Shown here: piece by piece, positions 9,100 to 17,246 of the stretch
How the letters are laid out: every line of letters begins with the position of its first letter
Position numbering within the stretch: position 1 is the first letter of the stretch
NCBI GenBank assembly: GCA_036676295.1
Contig: JAKFDE010000016.1
Location: 719,941 to 783,940 of the forward strand
Length of the DNA: 64,000 nucleotides
From: UBA4416 sp036676295
GTDB lineage: Bacteria > Bacteroidota > Bacteroidia > B-17B0 > Aurantibacillaceae
Direction of reading: 5' to 3'
Made by a program: the position numbers and the translations under genes
Notes under the pieces: generated by a model
The model's database searches: none
The model's input: only the letters and a program-made list of their open reading frames with translations
What the model was told of the DNA's origin: nothing

Positions 9100-9842
9100 C
9101 TAATTACATTAGTAAAACCATAACCCTGTTCTTTTATAGCAGGAATAAGTTCTTCCAATAATTCAGGCATAAACTCTAAACGGTCGTGCAACAATATAAT
9201 TGCTCCCGGTTTTAATTGTGATAAAACACGTTGCTTAATCTTTTGTACATCTTTGATCGAAGTATCATAACTACGAATGTTCCAGCCTATGGATTGCAGA
9301 TGCAATGTTTTAACAACGCTTGCAATATTAGGATTAGTAACGCCATAAGGCGGGCGAAATAATTTTGTATAAGGCTGATAGGTTTCAATTAGTGTTTGAC
9401 AAGCTTCAAGATCTTCTTTCACTTTTTTAGTTGGCCACACATCGATCCAATAGTCATGCGAAAAACTATGATTGCCGATGTGATGTCCTTCATTAACAAT
9501 TTGTTTTAAAATGGATTCATTTCCTTTGATGTTTTTTCCGATCACAAAAAACAATGCCTTAACCTCGTGTTTTTTTAATACCTCTAAAACCCTTGCTGTG
9601 TTTGGGTTATGCGGACCATCATCAAAGGTAAACATAACAGTTTTAGAATTAGCGCTTAATTGATTCATCGAGTTCAAATGAAAATTCAAGCCAATAAAAT
9701 AAGCGCCACAAAACTGAATGACTGAAAATAAAACTATCCAAATTACCGGATACCAATAGCTTAAATTCAAATCAGCTTGAAAACAAAAAAAGGCTGTCAA
9801 GCCTAAAAAAAATGTAATGGTGGTTGGCCAGAATTTTAGCAT
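9096..9842 (-). CDS. Membrane-anchored polysaccharide deacetylase (NodB/CE4 family)
   Basis: Metal-dependent deacetylase of N- or O-acetyl groups on a glycan. Two hydrophobic N-terminal segments (about 5-20 and 30-50) anchor it, leaving the NodB domain at 65-248. The motif TFDDGPHNP gives Asp74 and Asp75, HSFSH gives the metal ligands His125 and His129, and FRPPYG and LLHD match motifs 3 and 5. It is the last gene of the ketosynthase operon, overlapping the upstream gene by 7 bases (9836-9842), so translation is coupled. The link to acyl-chain synthesis suggests a lipid- or cell-surface-modifying step, which is inference. Confidence 0.88.
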   Translation of the reverse strand: MLKFWPTTITFFLGLTAFFCFQADLNLSYWYPVIWIVLFSVIQFCGAYFIGLNFHLNSMNQLSANSKTVMFTFDDGPHNPNTARVLEVLKKHEVKALFFVIGKNIKGNESILKQIVNEGHHIGNHSFSHDYWIDVWPTKKVKEDLEACQTLIETYQPYTKLFRPPYGVTNPNIASVVKTLHLQSIGWNIRSYDTSIKDVQKIKQRVLSQLKPGAIILLHDRLEFMPELLEELIPAIKEQGYGFTNVIS

Positions 9843-10903
9843 TGACTTAACAATGTAAACGAAAAATTAATACCCAGGTACTGATTAATAACAAGAACAC
9901 GTTTGATTTGAGATGGACGCTTAGTTGACACAGCAAGAACCTCAGGCAATTGTTGTTTCTCTACCAATTTTGCAGCTGTCCACATCGCAAAGGCAGACGC
10001 CGTGTGATATTCGCCCGACACATGTTTATAAGAAGCGACTATAGATTCTTTTTCAATGCTCGGTAACATCTCTACAAGCAACTTATCAAAATTCACATCA
10101 GAACTAAAGCCCATCATAGTGACATCAATATCTGATAATTTTAAATTGTGTGATTGTAAAAAAGCATGAAGTTTCTTTAAGATCTCTTCGGATGTTTTTG
10201 GCTTATACAATGTTTGCATGCCATCAATACACGCAATACTTTTTTCTGTTTTAGCATGATGCAATACAAAAAAAGCACCGCCTTCACTCATCTGAATACC
10301 CGGAGTTGTTGATTCCCAAAAAGGAACAGTGGCATTATAATTTTTAAACTTCTTTGCGCGTCTGTTTAATAACACAAAATTTGGTGTATGTTCTTCAATG
10401 CCACCAACCATAATAGTTTTCTTTCCTTCTGCAAATAACATCAAGGCGTCCTGTACGGTACTTTCAAAAGAAAAGCCTCTATGCACATAAGTAAAATTAT
10501 AATCATGGCATTTCATGATCAACGCAATTTGAGATCCGACTGTATTATGTGTAGATTGAATAAAAGAAGTAGGTGTTAAAAATTGTTCGTTGTTATCTAA
10601 AAGCGCTAATAAAAAACGCTCACTGTCTTCAAAACAACCCAAGCCTGTACCGGTAATAATAGCATCAACATTTTTTATCTCAGCCTGATTAATTGCCAAG
10701 TTGGCTGTAGCTACACCCATCTTTATAGCACGACCCATTCGGCGCAATAAGTTGGGCGCAATGTATTCTTTATAAGAAGGTTCGATCGCATTGAAATGGT
10801 CAACGTTAGGCTCAGCAATGGTTTCAAAAAACCAATTCGCATCAATCGTGTTTTGAGGAGAGATGCAACCCATGCCGTTTATGTAAGCCTTAGTCAAAAT
10901 CAA
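9836..10903 (-). CDS. Degenerate ketosynthase-like protein (chain-length-factor-like)
   Basis: Thiolase-fold protein of 355 residues related to beta-ketoacyl-ACP synthases but lacking the catalytic set. Where KS enzymes have the nucleophile (TACSS), this protein has HRGFSF, putting Phe144 at the Cys position. The first His motif HGTGT is replaced by GFSSDV (about 265). The second His survives as His300 in GEYHTASAFAM. It is therefore probably a non-catalytic partner, as chain-length factors are for type II polyketide synthases and aryl-polyene systems. It begins directly after the stop of the complete KS upstream (10903/10904), which fits a KS/partner heterodimer. Partnership is inference. 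Confidence 0.82.
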   Translation of the reverse strand: MILTKAYINGMGCISPQNTIDANWFFETIAEPNVDHFNAIEPSYKEYIAPNLLRRMGRAIKMGVATANLAINQAEIKNVDAIITGTGLGCFEDSERFLLALLDNNEQFLTPTSFIQSTHNTVGSQIALIMKCHDYNFTYVHRGFSFESTVQDALMLFAEGKKTIMVGGIEEHTPNFVLLNRRAKKFKNYNATVPFWESTTPGIQMSEGGAFFVLHHAKTEKSIACIDGMQTLYKPKTSEEILKKLHAFLQSHNLKLSDIDVTMMGFSSDVNFDKLLVEMLPSIEKESIVASYKHVSGEYHTASAFAMWTAAKLVEKQQLPEVLAVSTKRPSQIKRVLVINQYLGINFSFTLLSQC

Positions 10904-12097
10904 TTATGCTTTCTTAAATATTAAGGATGAACAATTTCCACCAAAACCAAAAGAGTTTGAAAGTATTGTGTTCACTGGTGTTAAAAGTAATTTAGTTTCC
11001 GGAATCAAATTCAACTCAGCAATAGGCGTTGTAAAATTCAAGTTCGGAAATATCATATTGTTTTGTAATGATAATACAGAAATAATTGCTTCGATACTAG
11101 CTGCTGCAGCTAAAGTATGTCCGGTAAATGCTTTGGTAGAACTAAACTTAGGAACCTGATCTCCGAAAATGGCTTTTGTGGCCATACCTTCCGATTGATC
11201 ATTATTAGGTGTTCCTGTTCCATGCATATTAATGTAATCAATTTGTGATGGCGTTAATCCACTCATTTGCAAAGCTTGTTGTATAGCTAAGGTTGCACCA
11301 AATCCTTCGGGCGACGAAGCTGTTTGGTGATACGCATCATTGGCATTAGCATAACCAACTACTTCCGCTAAGGCTTTTCCTCCACGTTTGTTCAACGCAT
11401 GTTCGCCTTCTATTACTAAAAAACCTGCAGCTTCGCCTAAATTTAATCCTTTACGATTTTCATCAAATGGCTTACACCATTCTCTGTCCAATATCATTAA
11501 CGTATTAAACCCATTAAAAGTAAATTTTGATAGCGCATCCACTCCACCAACCACAGCTCTATCTAACAAACCATGTTTGATCATACGGCAACCTAACATC
11601 ACTGCGTTAGCTGCTGATGAACAAGCCGTTGAAATAGTAGTCACATAATCCACATTGCCAATATAATCAGCAATACGTTCAGTACTGTCGCCACAATCGT
11701 GTGTATCTAATACACCCAAATGATCGTCTTTTTCAAATAATTCTTTGTAATACAATTCCGTTTTACCCATTCCTGCTACTGTTGTAGAAGAAATAACTCC
11801 GGTACGCATACCATCTTTAGTATCGATGCCTGAATGGATCACCGCTTCTTTAGCCGCTAACATAGCGATGTAAGAATTACGATTTAGATCAGGATTATTA
11901 TCCTTTACCAGATCAGCCAAATCTTTATTGGAAAGTTTTATCTCGCCTGCTAAAAACTCATCTTTGTAACGAGTTGTTAAATGGTTTATTTTTCCAATTC
12001 CTGTTTTGGAATTAGAGAGTGATTGAAATGCTTCGGGCACATTGTTTCCAATGGCTGAGATCATTCCTAACCCTGTAATATAAACGCGTTGAGACAA
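10904..12097 (-). CDS. Beta-ketoacyl-ACP synthase (complete triad)
   Basis: Condensing enzyme of the FabF/KS family, 397 residues, expected to elongate an ACP-bound acyl chain with malonyl-ACP. Catalytic residues are all present: Cys159 in STACSSAANA, His292 in HGTGTPNND, and His327 in FTGHTLAAAA. GEAAGFLVIE and TTVAGM match KS structural motifs. It sits between the degenerate partner (adjacent, no gap) and the acyl carrier protein (6 bases away). Not FabF of primary fatty-acid synthesis by context, since fabD, fabG and fabZ are absent. Flexirubin/dialkylresorcinol or aryl-polyene-type product is the most likely setting. Confidence 0.9.
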   Translation of the reverse strand: MSQRVYITGLGMISAIGNNVPEAFQSLSNSKTGIGKINHLTTRYKDEFLAGEIKLSNKDLADLVKDNNPDLNRNSYIAMLAAKEAVIHSGIDTKDGMRTGVISSTTVAGMGKTELYYKELFEKDDHLGVLDTHDCGDSTERIADYIGNVDYVTTISTACSSAANAVMLGCRMIKHGLLDRAVVGGVDALSKFTFNGFNTLMILDREWCKPFDENRKGLNLGEAAGFLVIEGEHALNKRGGKALAEVVGYANANDAYHQTASSPEGFGATLAIQQALQMSGLTPSQIDYINMHGTGTPNNDQSEGMATKAIFGDQVPKFSSTKAFTGHTLAAAASIEAIISVLSLQNNMIFPNLNFTTPIAELNLIPETKLLLTPVNTILSNSFGFGGNCSSLIFKKA

Positions 12098-12103
12098 TTG
12101 AAA

Positions 12104-12361
12104 TTAGGCTTTACCTTGAGCTTTAATATATTCAGCCATCGTTTTGATCGATTGGAAAATAGTTTTTCCGTCTTTAGGATCTTCGATCTTAATACCGTAG
12201 TGTTTTTCCAATAACACAATTAATTCTAAAGCATCGATAGAATCTAATCCTAAACCTTCTCCAAATAATGGAGCATCTGGTTGAATATCTTCCGGTTTAA
12301 CCTCAGCTAAATTTAATTGCTCAATGATTTGTGTTTTTAATTTTTCTATTAATGCGTCCAT
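12104..12361 (-). CDS. Acyl carrier protein (specialised)
   Basis: 85-residue carrier protein. The phosphopantetheine attachment serine is Ser41 in GLDSIDALELIVLLE, a small departure from the DSL motif. The helical layout and length match type II ACPs. The first codons overlap the end of the upstream KS-like gene (12349-12361), showing translational coupling. It presumably carries the growing chain for the neighbouring ketosynthases and not for housekeeping FAS, because of its dedicated operon. Confidence 0.93.
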   Translation of the reverse strand: MDALIEKLKTQIIEQLNLAEVKPEDIQPDAPLFGEGLGLDSIDALELIVLLEKHYGIKIEDPKDGKTIFQSIKTMAEYIKAQGKA

Positions 12362-13002
12362 TTTGTTTGGTTATATAATTCTGTAATTGTTGATTGATTA
12401 AGAGGTTTAAAAATACTGCTTTTATTTCTATTTTCTTGGGTTTCAGCTAAAAAAATAAAGGCTTCATAATTGCCCTTGTCTACCTCAACCCATCCTTCAA
12501 TAACCGCGTCTGAACCCGCATTTAGCAACATTTGCGTGTAATTATCCAATAACTCAACATCTAATTTTTCTGACACAAAAAAGGCATTTTCACCGGTTAT
12601 CTTATGTCGGATAGCAATTTCACCAATCACAATATTGGGCAAAGTGTATACAAACACGGCAGGCGAAGGAAAATAATTCGATTTATCAGAAATGGAAAGT
12701 TGATGCTGTCTGTCTGTTTCTAAACTCGATGCAGAATTTGACAAGACAATACCTATTTTGCTTAAATCATTTGAAGTCAAAAAATCAGAGTCTTTTAACA
12801 CGAATTCAGTACACAAAAAACCCAACTTACACTGGGCATCCATTTTATGAAATTTAGGATAACTAATCCCTAAAAATTTGTAAGCAGCAGATAAAAACTC
12901 TGGTAACGAAGCATTCTGATCGCCGACAAATACAATAATTCCATTAACCGAAACCTGGTTATTTTTTATATGTGCGTATGATGTGATATGATTCAATGTC
13001 AA
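12349..13002 (-). CDS. Short ketosynthase-like protein without active-site cysteine
   Basis: 217 residues that look like only the N-terminal half of a thiolase-fold KS. Supporting phrases are IVLSNSASSLETD and NYFPSPAVFVYTLPNIVIGE, followed by TGENAFFVSE where a KS would have its Cys-containing helix; no Cys is there, and the whole C-terminal half with both His motifs is missing. It is in frame from end to end and tightly packed between the third KS (adjacent, 13002/13003) and the ACP (overlapping), so it is not a broken remnant. From memory, comparable proteins occur in Bacteroidota flexirubin-type clusters. Function unknown. Confidence 0.72.
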   Translation of the reverse strand: MTLNHITSYAHIKNNQVSVNGIIVFVGDQNASLPEFLSAAYKFLGISYPKFHKMDAQCKLGFLCTEFVLKDSDFLTSNDLSKIGIVLSNSASSLETDRQHQLSISDKSNYFPSPAVFVYTLPNIVIGEIAIRHKITGENAFFVSEKLDVELLDNYTQMLLNAGSDAVIEGWVEVDKGNYEAFIFLAETQENRNKSSIFKPLNQSTITELYNQTKWTH

Positions 13003-14133
13003 TTATATTTTTTGAAATAAAGCGGCCGCGTTACAACCACCAAACCCTGAAGCCGTTTTAATAAATGATGAAAATGATTTTGATTCGTGTTTTTCTATCA
13101 TGGTAATATTACCACTCACACCTTTAGTTTCGTATCCTTCTGATTTTATCAATTGCTGATTTCTTAAAGATTCTAAAGATAATACCGCTTCTAAAACGCC
13201 TGCGGCGCCCAGTGTGTGACCGTAATATCCTTTTAGACTATTAACCGGAACATCATTTAAACCGGCTCTTTCAAAGGCAATGGATTCCATTTCATCATTA
13301 AAAGGCGTAGCTGTTCCGTGTGCAGAAACAAATCCAATATCTTCTTTATTTTTTAATTGCAAGTTTTGCAGACATTGAAACAAACCGTCACCGGTACGCG
13401 ATGGTCCTGATATATGATTGGCATCATTAGCAGAAGCACCACTCACAATTTGAGTATTATATGACGTTGCTAATTCTTTTTTATTAGTGATCAAAATTGT
13501 AGAAACAGCTTCGCCTAAATTAATCCCAATTCTATTCGCATCAAAAGGCTTGCTGGGCTCACTGCTTAAGGCATTGAACGATTTGAAACCACTGATGGTA
13601 AACTCTGATAAAATATCACCGCCACATACCAACACATTATCATAAGCGCCTTGTTCAATAAAACGTTGCGCCATAACAATGGCCAAAATACCTGAAATAC
13701 AGGCATTAGAAAGCACAACCGGTGTATGAGCAAATTTAAAATATAACTGTAATTGTTTTGCGAAAACAGATAAGTAAGCGCGTTTAGGGTCAATATTTTT
13801 ATATACATTCTCAAGTATATCAATATTCCCTTTTGTTGTAGAGTATATCAATAAGGTTCTGTGACCTCTTGGATCAATCCCACTTTGATCGATCACATCC
13901 TGAATCGATAAAATACTTAATTGTTCTAATTTTGTATAAGAATCGATATTGCCTAAAGGAGCGAAACGTTGTTTTAATTGTTCATCATCAATCTTTCCAA
14001 CACAAAATATTTCGGTTGAAAAGGGAAGAATTATTTTTTTGACTCCCACTTTAGAATCAGAAACGGCTTGATAATTTTCTGCTGTAGAAAACCCAAGCGG
14101 ACTGATAATATTATTGTACGAAGCAAAAATCAT
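13003..14133 (-). CDS. Beta-ketoacyl-ACP synthase (second complete enzyme)
   Basis: First gene of the operon, 376 residues. The triad is intact: Cys145 in SNACISGILA, His272 in AHGTATPFND, and His306 in GYYGHTLGAAG. The cysteine context (SNACISG) differs from the other KS (STACSS), which suggests a different acyl substrate, for example an initiating enzyme or a coupling enzyme. A TACATTTG box lies eight bases before the ATG. Substrate is unknown; the context points to a secondary lipid or pigment. Confidence 0.88.
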   Translation of the reverse strand: MIFASYNNIISPLGFSTAENYQAVSDSKVGVKKIILPFSTEIFCVGKIDDEQLKQRFAPLGNIDSYTKLEQLSILSIQDVIDQSGIDPRGHRTLLIYSTTKGNIDILENVYKNIDPKRAYLSVFAKQLQLYFKFAHTPVVLSNACISGILAIVMAQRFIEQGAYDNVLVCGGDILSEFTISGFKSFNALSSEPSKPFDANRIGINLGEAVSTILITNKKELATSYNTQIVSGASANDANHISGPSRTGDGLFQCLQNLQLKNKEDIGFVSAHGTATPFNDEMESIAFERAGLNDVPVNSLKGYYGHTLGAAGVLEAVLSLESLRNQQLIKSEGYETKGVSGNITMIEKHESKSFSSFIKTASGFGGCNAAALFQKI

Positions 14134-14140
14134 GATGTAT

Positions 14141-14167
14141 CAAATGTAAAAAAATAATTTAGACCAA
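14141..14167 (-). promoter_or_regulatory. Putative promoter of the ketosynthase operon
   Basis: On the minus strand TTG (14165-14167), 16 bases, then TACATTTG (14141-14148), an exact TAnnTTTG box. The predicted transcription start falls almost on the ATG at 14133, so the mRNA may be leaderless. Spacing is a little short. Confidence 0.4.
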
Positions 14168-14186
14168 GGCGAGACCGGTGCATAAC

Positions 14187-14217
14187 AAAAAACCTCCTCA
14201 AAACATGAGAAGGTTTT
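14187..14217 (-). terminator. Intrinsic terminator after rpmF
   Basis: On the minus strand, AAAACCTTCTC pairs with GAGGAGGTTTT (one mismatch) around an eight- or nine-base loop, followed by a T-run. It separates yceD-rpmF from the ketosynthase operon. Confidence 0.72.
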
Positions 14218-14239
14218 CATAAAATATATGAGGTAAAAA

Positions 14240-14431
14240 TTAAGCTTTAACCGCTTTTTCCATTACTACTTTTCCTTTGTAGTATAATTTTCCTTCAAAC
14301 CAGTGTGCACGGTGCATTAAGTGAGCTTCACCTGTTGTGGCATCTTTTGTAATTGTCATGTGAGGTGCTTTGTATGTAGCACGACGAGAATCTCTACGTG
14401 ATCTGGATAGTTTTCGTTTTGGATTAGGCAT
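14240..14431 (-). CDS. rpmF: 50S ribosomal protein L32
   Basis: 63-residue basic protein of the large subunit near the peptidyl-transferase centre. Starts MPNPKRKLSRSRRDSRRA, the L32 N-terminal pattern, and ends with a basic-hydrophobic tail. It has no cysteine at all, so it is a zinc-free (C-) L32 rather than the four-Cys form. It follows yceD by 11 bases, the usual yceD-rpmF pair, and both are likely driven by the promoter before yceD. Confidence 0.95.
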   Translation of the reverse strand: MPNPKRKLSRSRRDSRRATYKAPHMTITKDATTGEAHLMHRAHWFEGKLYYKGKVVMEKAVKA

Positions 14432-14442
14432 GGTATTTAATT

Positions 14443-14964
14443 TTAATTATTGTTAAACTTTATATTCTTTAATTGATCCCATTCCGGGTTCGGTTCTGTA
14501 TCTACTTTTGTTTCATTAAATTTAGCTAAGGTATCTTCATCACATTCTACTTCTCCTTCTTCTAAATCTTCGCAAGGCACTTTTCGGCTAGGAATCGCTG
14601 TTGCTATGTATTCGTATAAGTACTGCGAAAAATCTGCTTCTTCTACTCCTTCTCTCAGCACTAATATTTCATCATTGCTTTCTTCCGGATTACCATGTTT
14701 AATCACTAATTTTTCATGCCCTTCAATCGGGTGATCATAGTCAACTAAACATCTGTCGCAGCTAAGACCTAAAGTTCCCTCATAATCAAACAAAATTTGC
14801 ATTAAGCTGCCTTGTTTAATTAAGTTCGCTTTTATATTAATTCGCGCCTTAGTTATTTCGTTGTCACTAAATTGTTCAAAGAACTTTTCTGTTATTTCAA
14901 ACTCATATTGGTGTTCTCCTATTGATAAACCGCCAAACTGTATTTTGTACTGACTCTTACCCAT
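14443..14964 (-). CDS. yceD: YceD family protein (DUF177), ribosome-assembly associated
   Basis: Small acidic protein (about 173 residues) of the DUF177 family, normally encoded next to rpmF and linked to 23S rRNA accumulation. I chose the ATG at 14964 (MGKSQYKIQFGG) rather than 15021, because a strong promoter lies between the two and because GGAGAG precedes 14964. The family's CxRC-type motif is seen as LSCDRCLVDYDHPIEG. The C-terminus is strongly acidic with extra cysteines (VPCEDLEEGEVECDE), which may bind metal; this is inference. Confidence 0.88.
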   Translation of the reverse strand: MGKSQYKIQFGGLSIGEHQYEFEITEKFFEQFSDNEITKARINIKANLIKQGSLMQILFDYEGTLGLSCDRCLVDYDHPIEGHEKLVIKHGNPEESNDEILVLREGVEEADFSQYLYEYIATAIPSRKVPCEDLEEGEVECDEDTLAKFNETKVDTEPNPEWDQLKNIKFNNN

Positions 14965-14988
14965 AACTTCTCTCTCCAAAATGGACGG

Positions 14989-15018
14989 CAAATATACGCC
15001 TTTATTTAAACTTATCAA
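14989..15018 (-). promoter_or_regulatory. Bacteroidota promoter of yceD-rpmF
   Basis: On the minus strand TTG (15016-15018), 19 bases, TATATTTGC (14988-14996): exact -7 box and ideal spacing. It lies downstream of the alternative ATG at 15021, so it decides the yceD start at 14964. Confidence 0.65.
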
Positions 15019-15080
15019 CAAAATTATTAAAAAATAATGTGTTTTTTGACTTATGTAATCTGTTGATTATCAAAATTTTA

Positions 15081-15698
15081 CTATTCATTAGTTTTTATCA
15101 GGCATTTTGGAATGTACCATTTAACAATAAACCGACTAAAATCAATGGTCTTACCCTCACAGTCTACGTATTCGTTTCGTAAATTTCGTTTCAAGTACCA
15201 GGCCTTTCCATTTTGTATTTCCTGAATAACCAACTGTTTTAATTCCTCATTAGAACTGGCTTTATGTTGGCTACCTATTAAAAACCCCAACTCATTATTT
15301 CTCAGATCCATCTCACAAGCCAAACTATCAGGGCGTTCGCCAAATTCCAAGCTATTTTCATCAAACTGCCGTTTGTTTCCTTTTTCGTGGGCAACCCCTA
15401 ATTTTTTAAGTTTTTTAGCCTTAATGCTTCTGGCCAAAAAAGCCATGGTATACGCATGCCTAAATGCATCCAATTTTCCTCCACTTTCCAGGGTGTCTAA
15501 AAGCCTTGATTTTTTAACCAAATGGTACATTTCCATTGCTTTTGGCAACTGTTTTTTTATTTTAATGGCGGCAAATGGATGAAAAACTGCCCAGCACTTT
15601 TCGTATTTGCTAATGTGATGTTGAGCAAACAACCCAAAATCAAAGCAAAAAAGAACCAGAAACAGAAAAAACCACAGTTTATGCTTTGAATTTAACAT
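15081..15698 (-). CDS. Secreted DUF6973-like protein
   Basis: About 205 residues from the ATG at 15698; the earlier ATG at 15740 adds 14 residues ahead of a good signal peptide and is less likely. The N-terminus MLNSKHKLWFFLFLVLFCFD followed by GLFAQ is a classic signal peptide with cleavage after AQ. The mature part holds GGKLDAFRHAYTMAFLA, which resembles the DUF6973 phrase with DAFRHA, and later ELGFLIGSQH. Periplasmic or outer-membrane location is expected. No function is known to me. Confidence 0.7.
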   Translation of the reverse strand: MLNSKHKLWFFLFLVLFCFDFGLFAQHHISKYEKCWAVFHPFAAIKIKKQLPKAMEMYHLVKKSRLLDTLESGGKLDAFRHAYTMAFLARSIKAKKLKKLGVAHEKGNKRQFDENSLEFGERPDSLACEMDLRNNELGFLIGSQHKASSNEELKQLVIQEIQNGKAWYLKRNLRNEYVDCEGKTIDFSRFIVKWYIPKCLIKTNE

Positions 15699-15764
15699 TG
15701 TAATGTTGAAACAGAATGAATTTAGGGTAAATTTAATCAATCCCTTTTGATATATTTGAAGTTG

Positions 15765-16037
15765 ATGGACTTTAAAAGTGATATAACAAAGCGTTTTTTT
15801 GCTAAGCAGGATATAGGTGCTGCTGAAAGCATAAACGATCTACGAGATAAGGAATTTAGTGGTAAAAGACTGAGTGCTGAAGAAAAATTTGCCCTTGTTA
15901 ATTTTGACAGGTACCGTTTAGCGATCTTAAATTCTCAGGAAAATGAAGAACAATTTCACCAACATTACCGTCAGTTACAGGTAATTTCAAACTTGGGCGA
16001 TTGGCGAGAGTTTCTGAAAGATGAATACTCAAAATAG
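15765..16037 (+). CDS. Small conserved hypothetical protein (90 aa)
   Basis: Charged cytoplasmic protein of 90 residues starting MDFKSDITKRFFAKQDIG. I prefer the ATG at 15765 over the TTG at 15747, which would add six residues. A TATATTTG box (15751-15758) sits seven bases before the ATG, so transcription may begin at the start codon. It is predicted mostly helical (SAEEKFALVNFDRYRLAIL). I do not recognise the family. A good terminator follows, so it is a single-gene unit. Confidence 0.65.
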   Translation: MDFKSDITKRFFAKQDIGAAESINDLRDKEFSGKRLSAEEKFALVNFDRYRLAILNSQENEEQFHQHYRQLQVISNLGDWREFLKDEYSK

Positions 16038-16056
16038 GAATACAAGATTTTTCGAC

Positions 16057-16087
16057 AAAGTGCTTCCATTATAGAAGCACTTTTTTT
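16057..16087 (+). terminator. Intrinsic terminator after the 90-aa gene
   Basis: Perfect 10-base stem AAAGTGCTTC / GAAGCACTTT with a seven-base loop, followed by T residues. Ends the transcript just before fbp. Confidence 0.85.
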
Positions 16088-16113
16088 ATTTTTATACAAT
16101 AAAACCCAGTTAC

Positions 16114-17127
16114 ATGAACGCAAAAACATTAGGTCAGTTTATCATTGAAAAACAAAACGATTTTCCATTTGCAAAAGGTGAGTTATCCCGATTATTACGA
16201 GATATTGCTATTGCCGCTAAAATTGTAAACAGAGAGGTTACCAAAGCCGGTTTAGTAGAAATACTAGGAGAAACCGGAGACACCAATGTGCAAGGTGAGC
16301 GCGTTAAAAAATTAGATGTTTTTGCAAACGACCAATTCATTGCTGCTTTAAAAGCAGGTGGAGAATGTTGTGCGATTGCAAGCGAAGAAAACGAAGACAT
16401 TATTCCAATTGAATCTGAAATTTCTAAAAATGCGCGTTATGTTGTAGCTATGGATCCATTGGATGGTTCCTCAAACATTGATGTGAACGTTTCTATCGGA
16501 ACTATTTTTTCAATTTACCGTCGCGTAAGTTTAAATGGCCCTGGTACTCACGAAGATTTTATGCAACGCGGAACTGAGCAGGTTGCTGCCGGTTATATCA
16601 TCTACGGTTCTTCGGCTATGTTGGTTTACACTACAGGAAAAGGTGTTAACGGATTTACTTTAGATCCAAGTATTGGCGAGTTCTGTTTGTCTCATCCAAA
16701 TATGCAAATGCCTAAAGAAGGTAAAATATACTCTGTTAACGAAGGAAACTACTTACATTTTCCTGACGGCGTAAAAAAATATATTAAATATTGTCAGGAA
16801 GAGGACTTAGCAACCAGTCGCCCATACTCTAGCCGTTATATTGGTTCTGGTGTTGCTGATATTCACCGTAATTTAATTGTTGGCGGAATTTACATTTACC
16901 CAACTACCACTAAATCTCCAAAAGGAAAATTACGTTTATTATACGAATGTAATCCATTAGCTTTTATTATTGAACAAGCAGGCGGCAAGGCAACCGATGG
17001 CTACAACCGTATTATGGAGCAAGACATTACTGAGTTACATCAGCGCACTCCTCTATTCCTTGGTTCTACTGCCATGATGGAAAAAGCCATGGAGTTTATG
17101 AAAAAATATAAAGAAGTTAGTGCTTAA
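16114..17127 (+). CDS. fbp: Fructose-1,6-bisphosphatase, class I
   Basis: Gluconeogenic enzyme hydrolysing fructose 1,6-bisphosphate to fructose 6-phosphate. The sugar-phosphatase metal motif DPLDGSSNID is at residues 114-123, preceded by EENED at 91-95. Other class I blocks are seen: YIIYGSSAMLVYT, SRYIGSGVADIHRNL, and the substrate-site KGKLRLLYECNPLAF followed by EQAGG. The 337-residue length is normal. Terminators on both sides make it monocistronic. Confidence 0.97.
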   Translation: MNAKTLGQFIIEKQNDFPFAKGELSRLLRDIAIAAKIVNREVTKAGLVEILGETGDTNVQGERVKKLDVFANDQFIAALKAGGECCAIASEENEDIIPIESEISKNARYVVAMDPLDGSSNIDVNVSIGTIFSIYRRVSLNGPGTHEDFMQRGTEQVAAGYIIYGSSAMLVYTTGKGVNGFTLDPSIGEFCLSHPNMQMPKEGKIYSVNEGNYLHFPDGVKKYIKYCQEEDLATSRPYSSRYIGSGVADIHRNLIVGGIYIYPTTTKSPKGKLRLLYECNPLAFIIEQAGGKATDGYNRIMEQDITELHQRTPLFLGSTAMMEKAMEFMKKYKEVSA

Positions 17128-17146
17128 CTAATTAATACTTTAATAG

Positions 17147-17178
17147 AGTCATGCTGAATTTTTTAGCATGACTTTTTT
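17147..17178 (+). terminator. Intrinsic terminator after fbp
   Basis: Nine-base stem AGTCATGCT / AGCATGACT with a nine-base T-rich loop and a following run of T. Confidence 0.85.
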
Positions 17179-17246
17179 ATTTATGAAAGTATTAAATTTT
17201 ATCCTTCATTGACATATTCATTTAACTTTAGTATCTTAGGTACTTT

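Noticed and set aside
15747..15764. TTG start extending the 90-aa protein by six residues
   Set aside because: An ATG lies just downstream and the TAnnTTTG box would fall inside the longer coding sequence.
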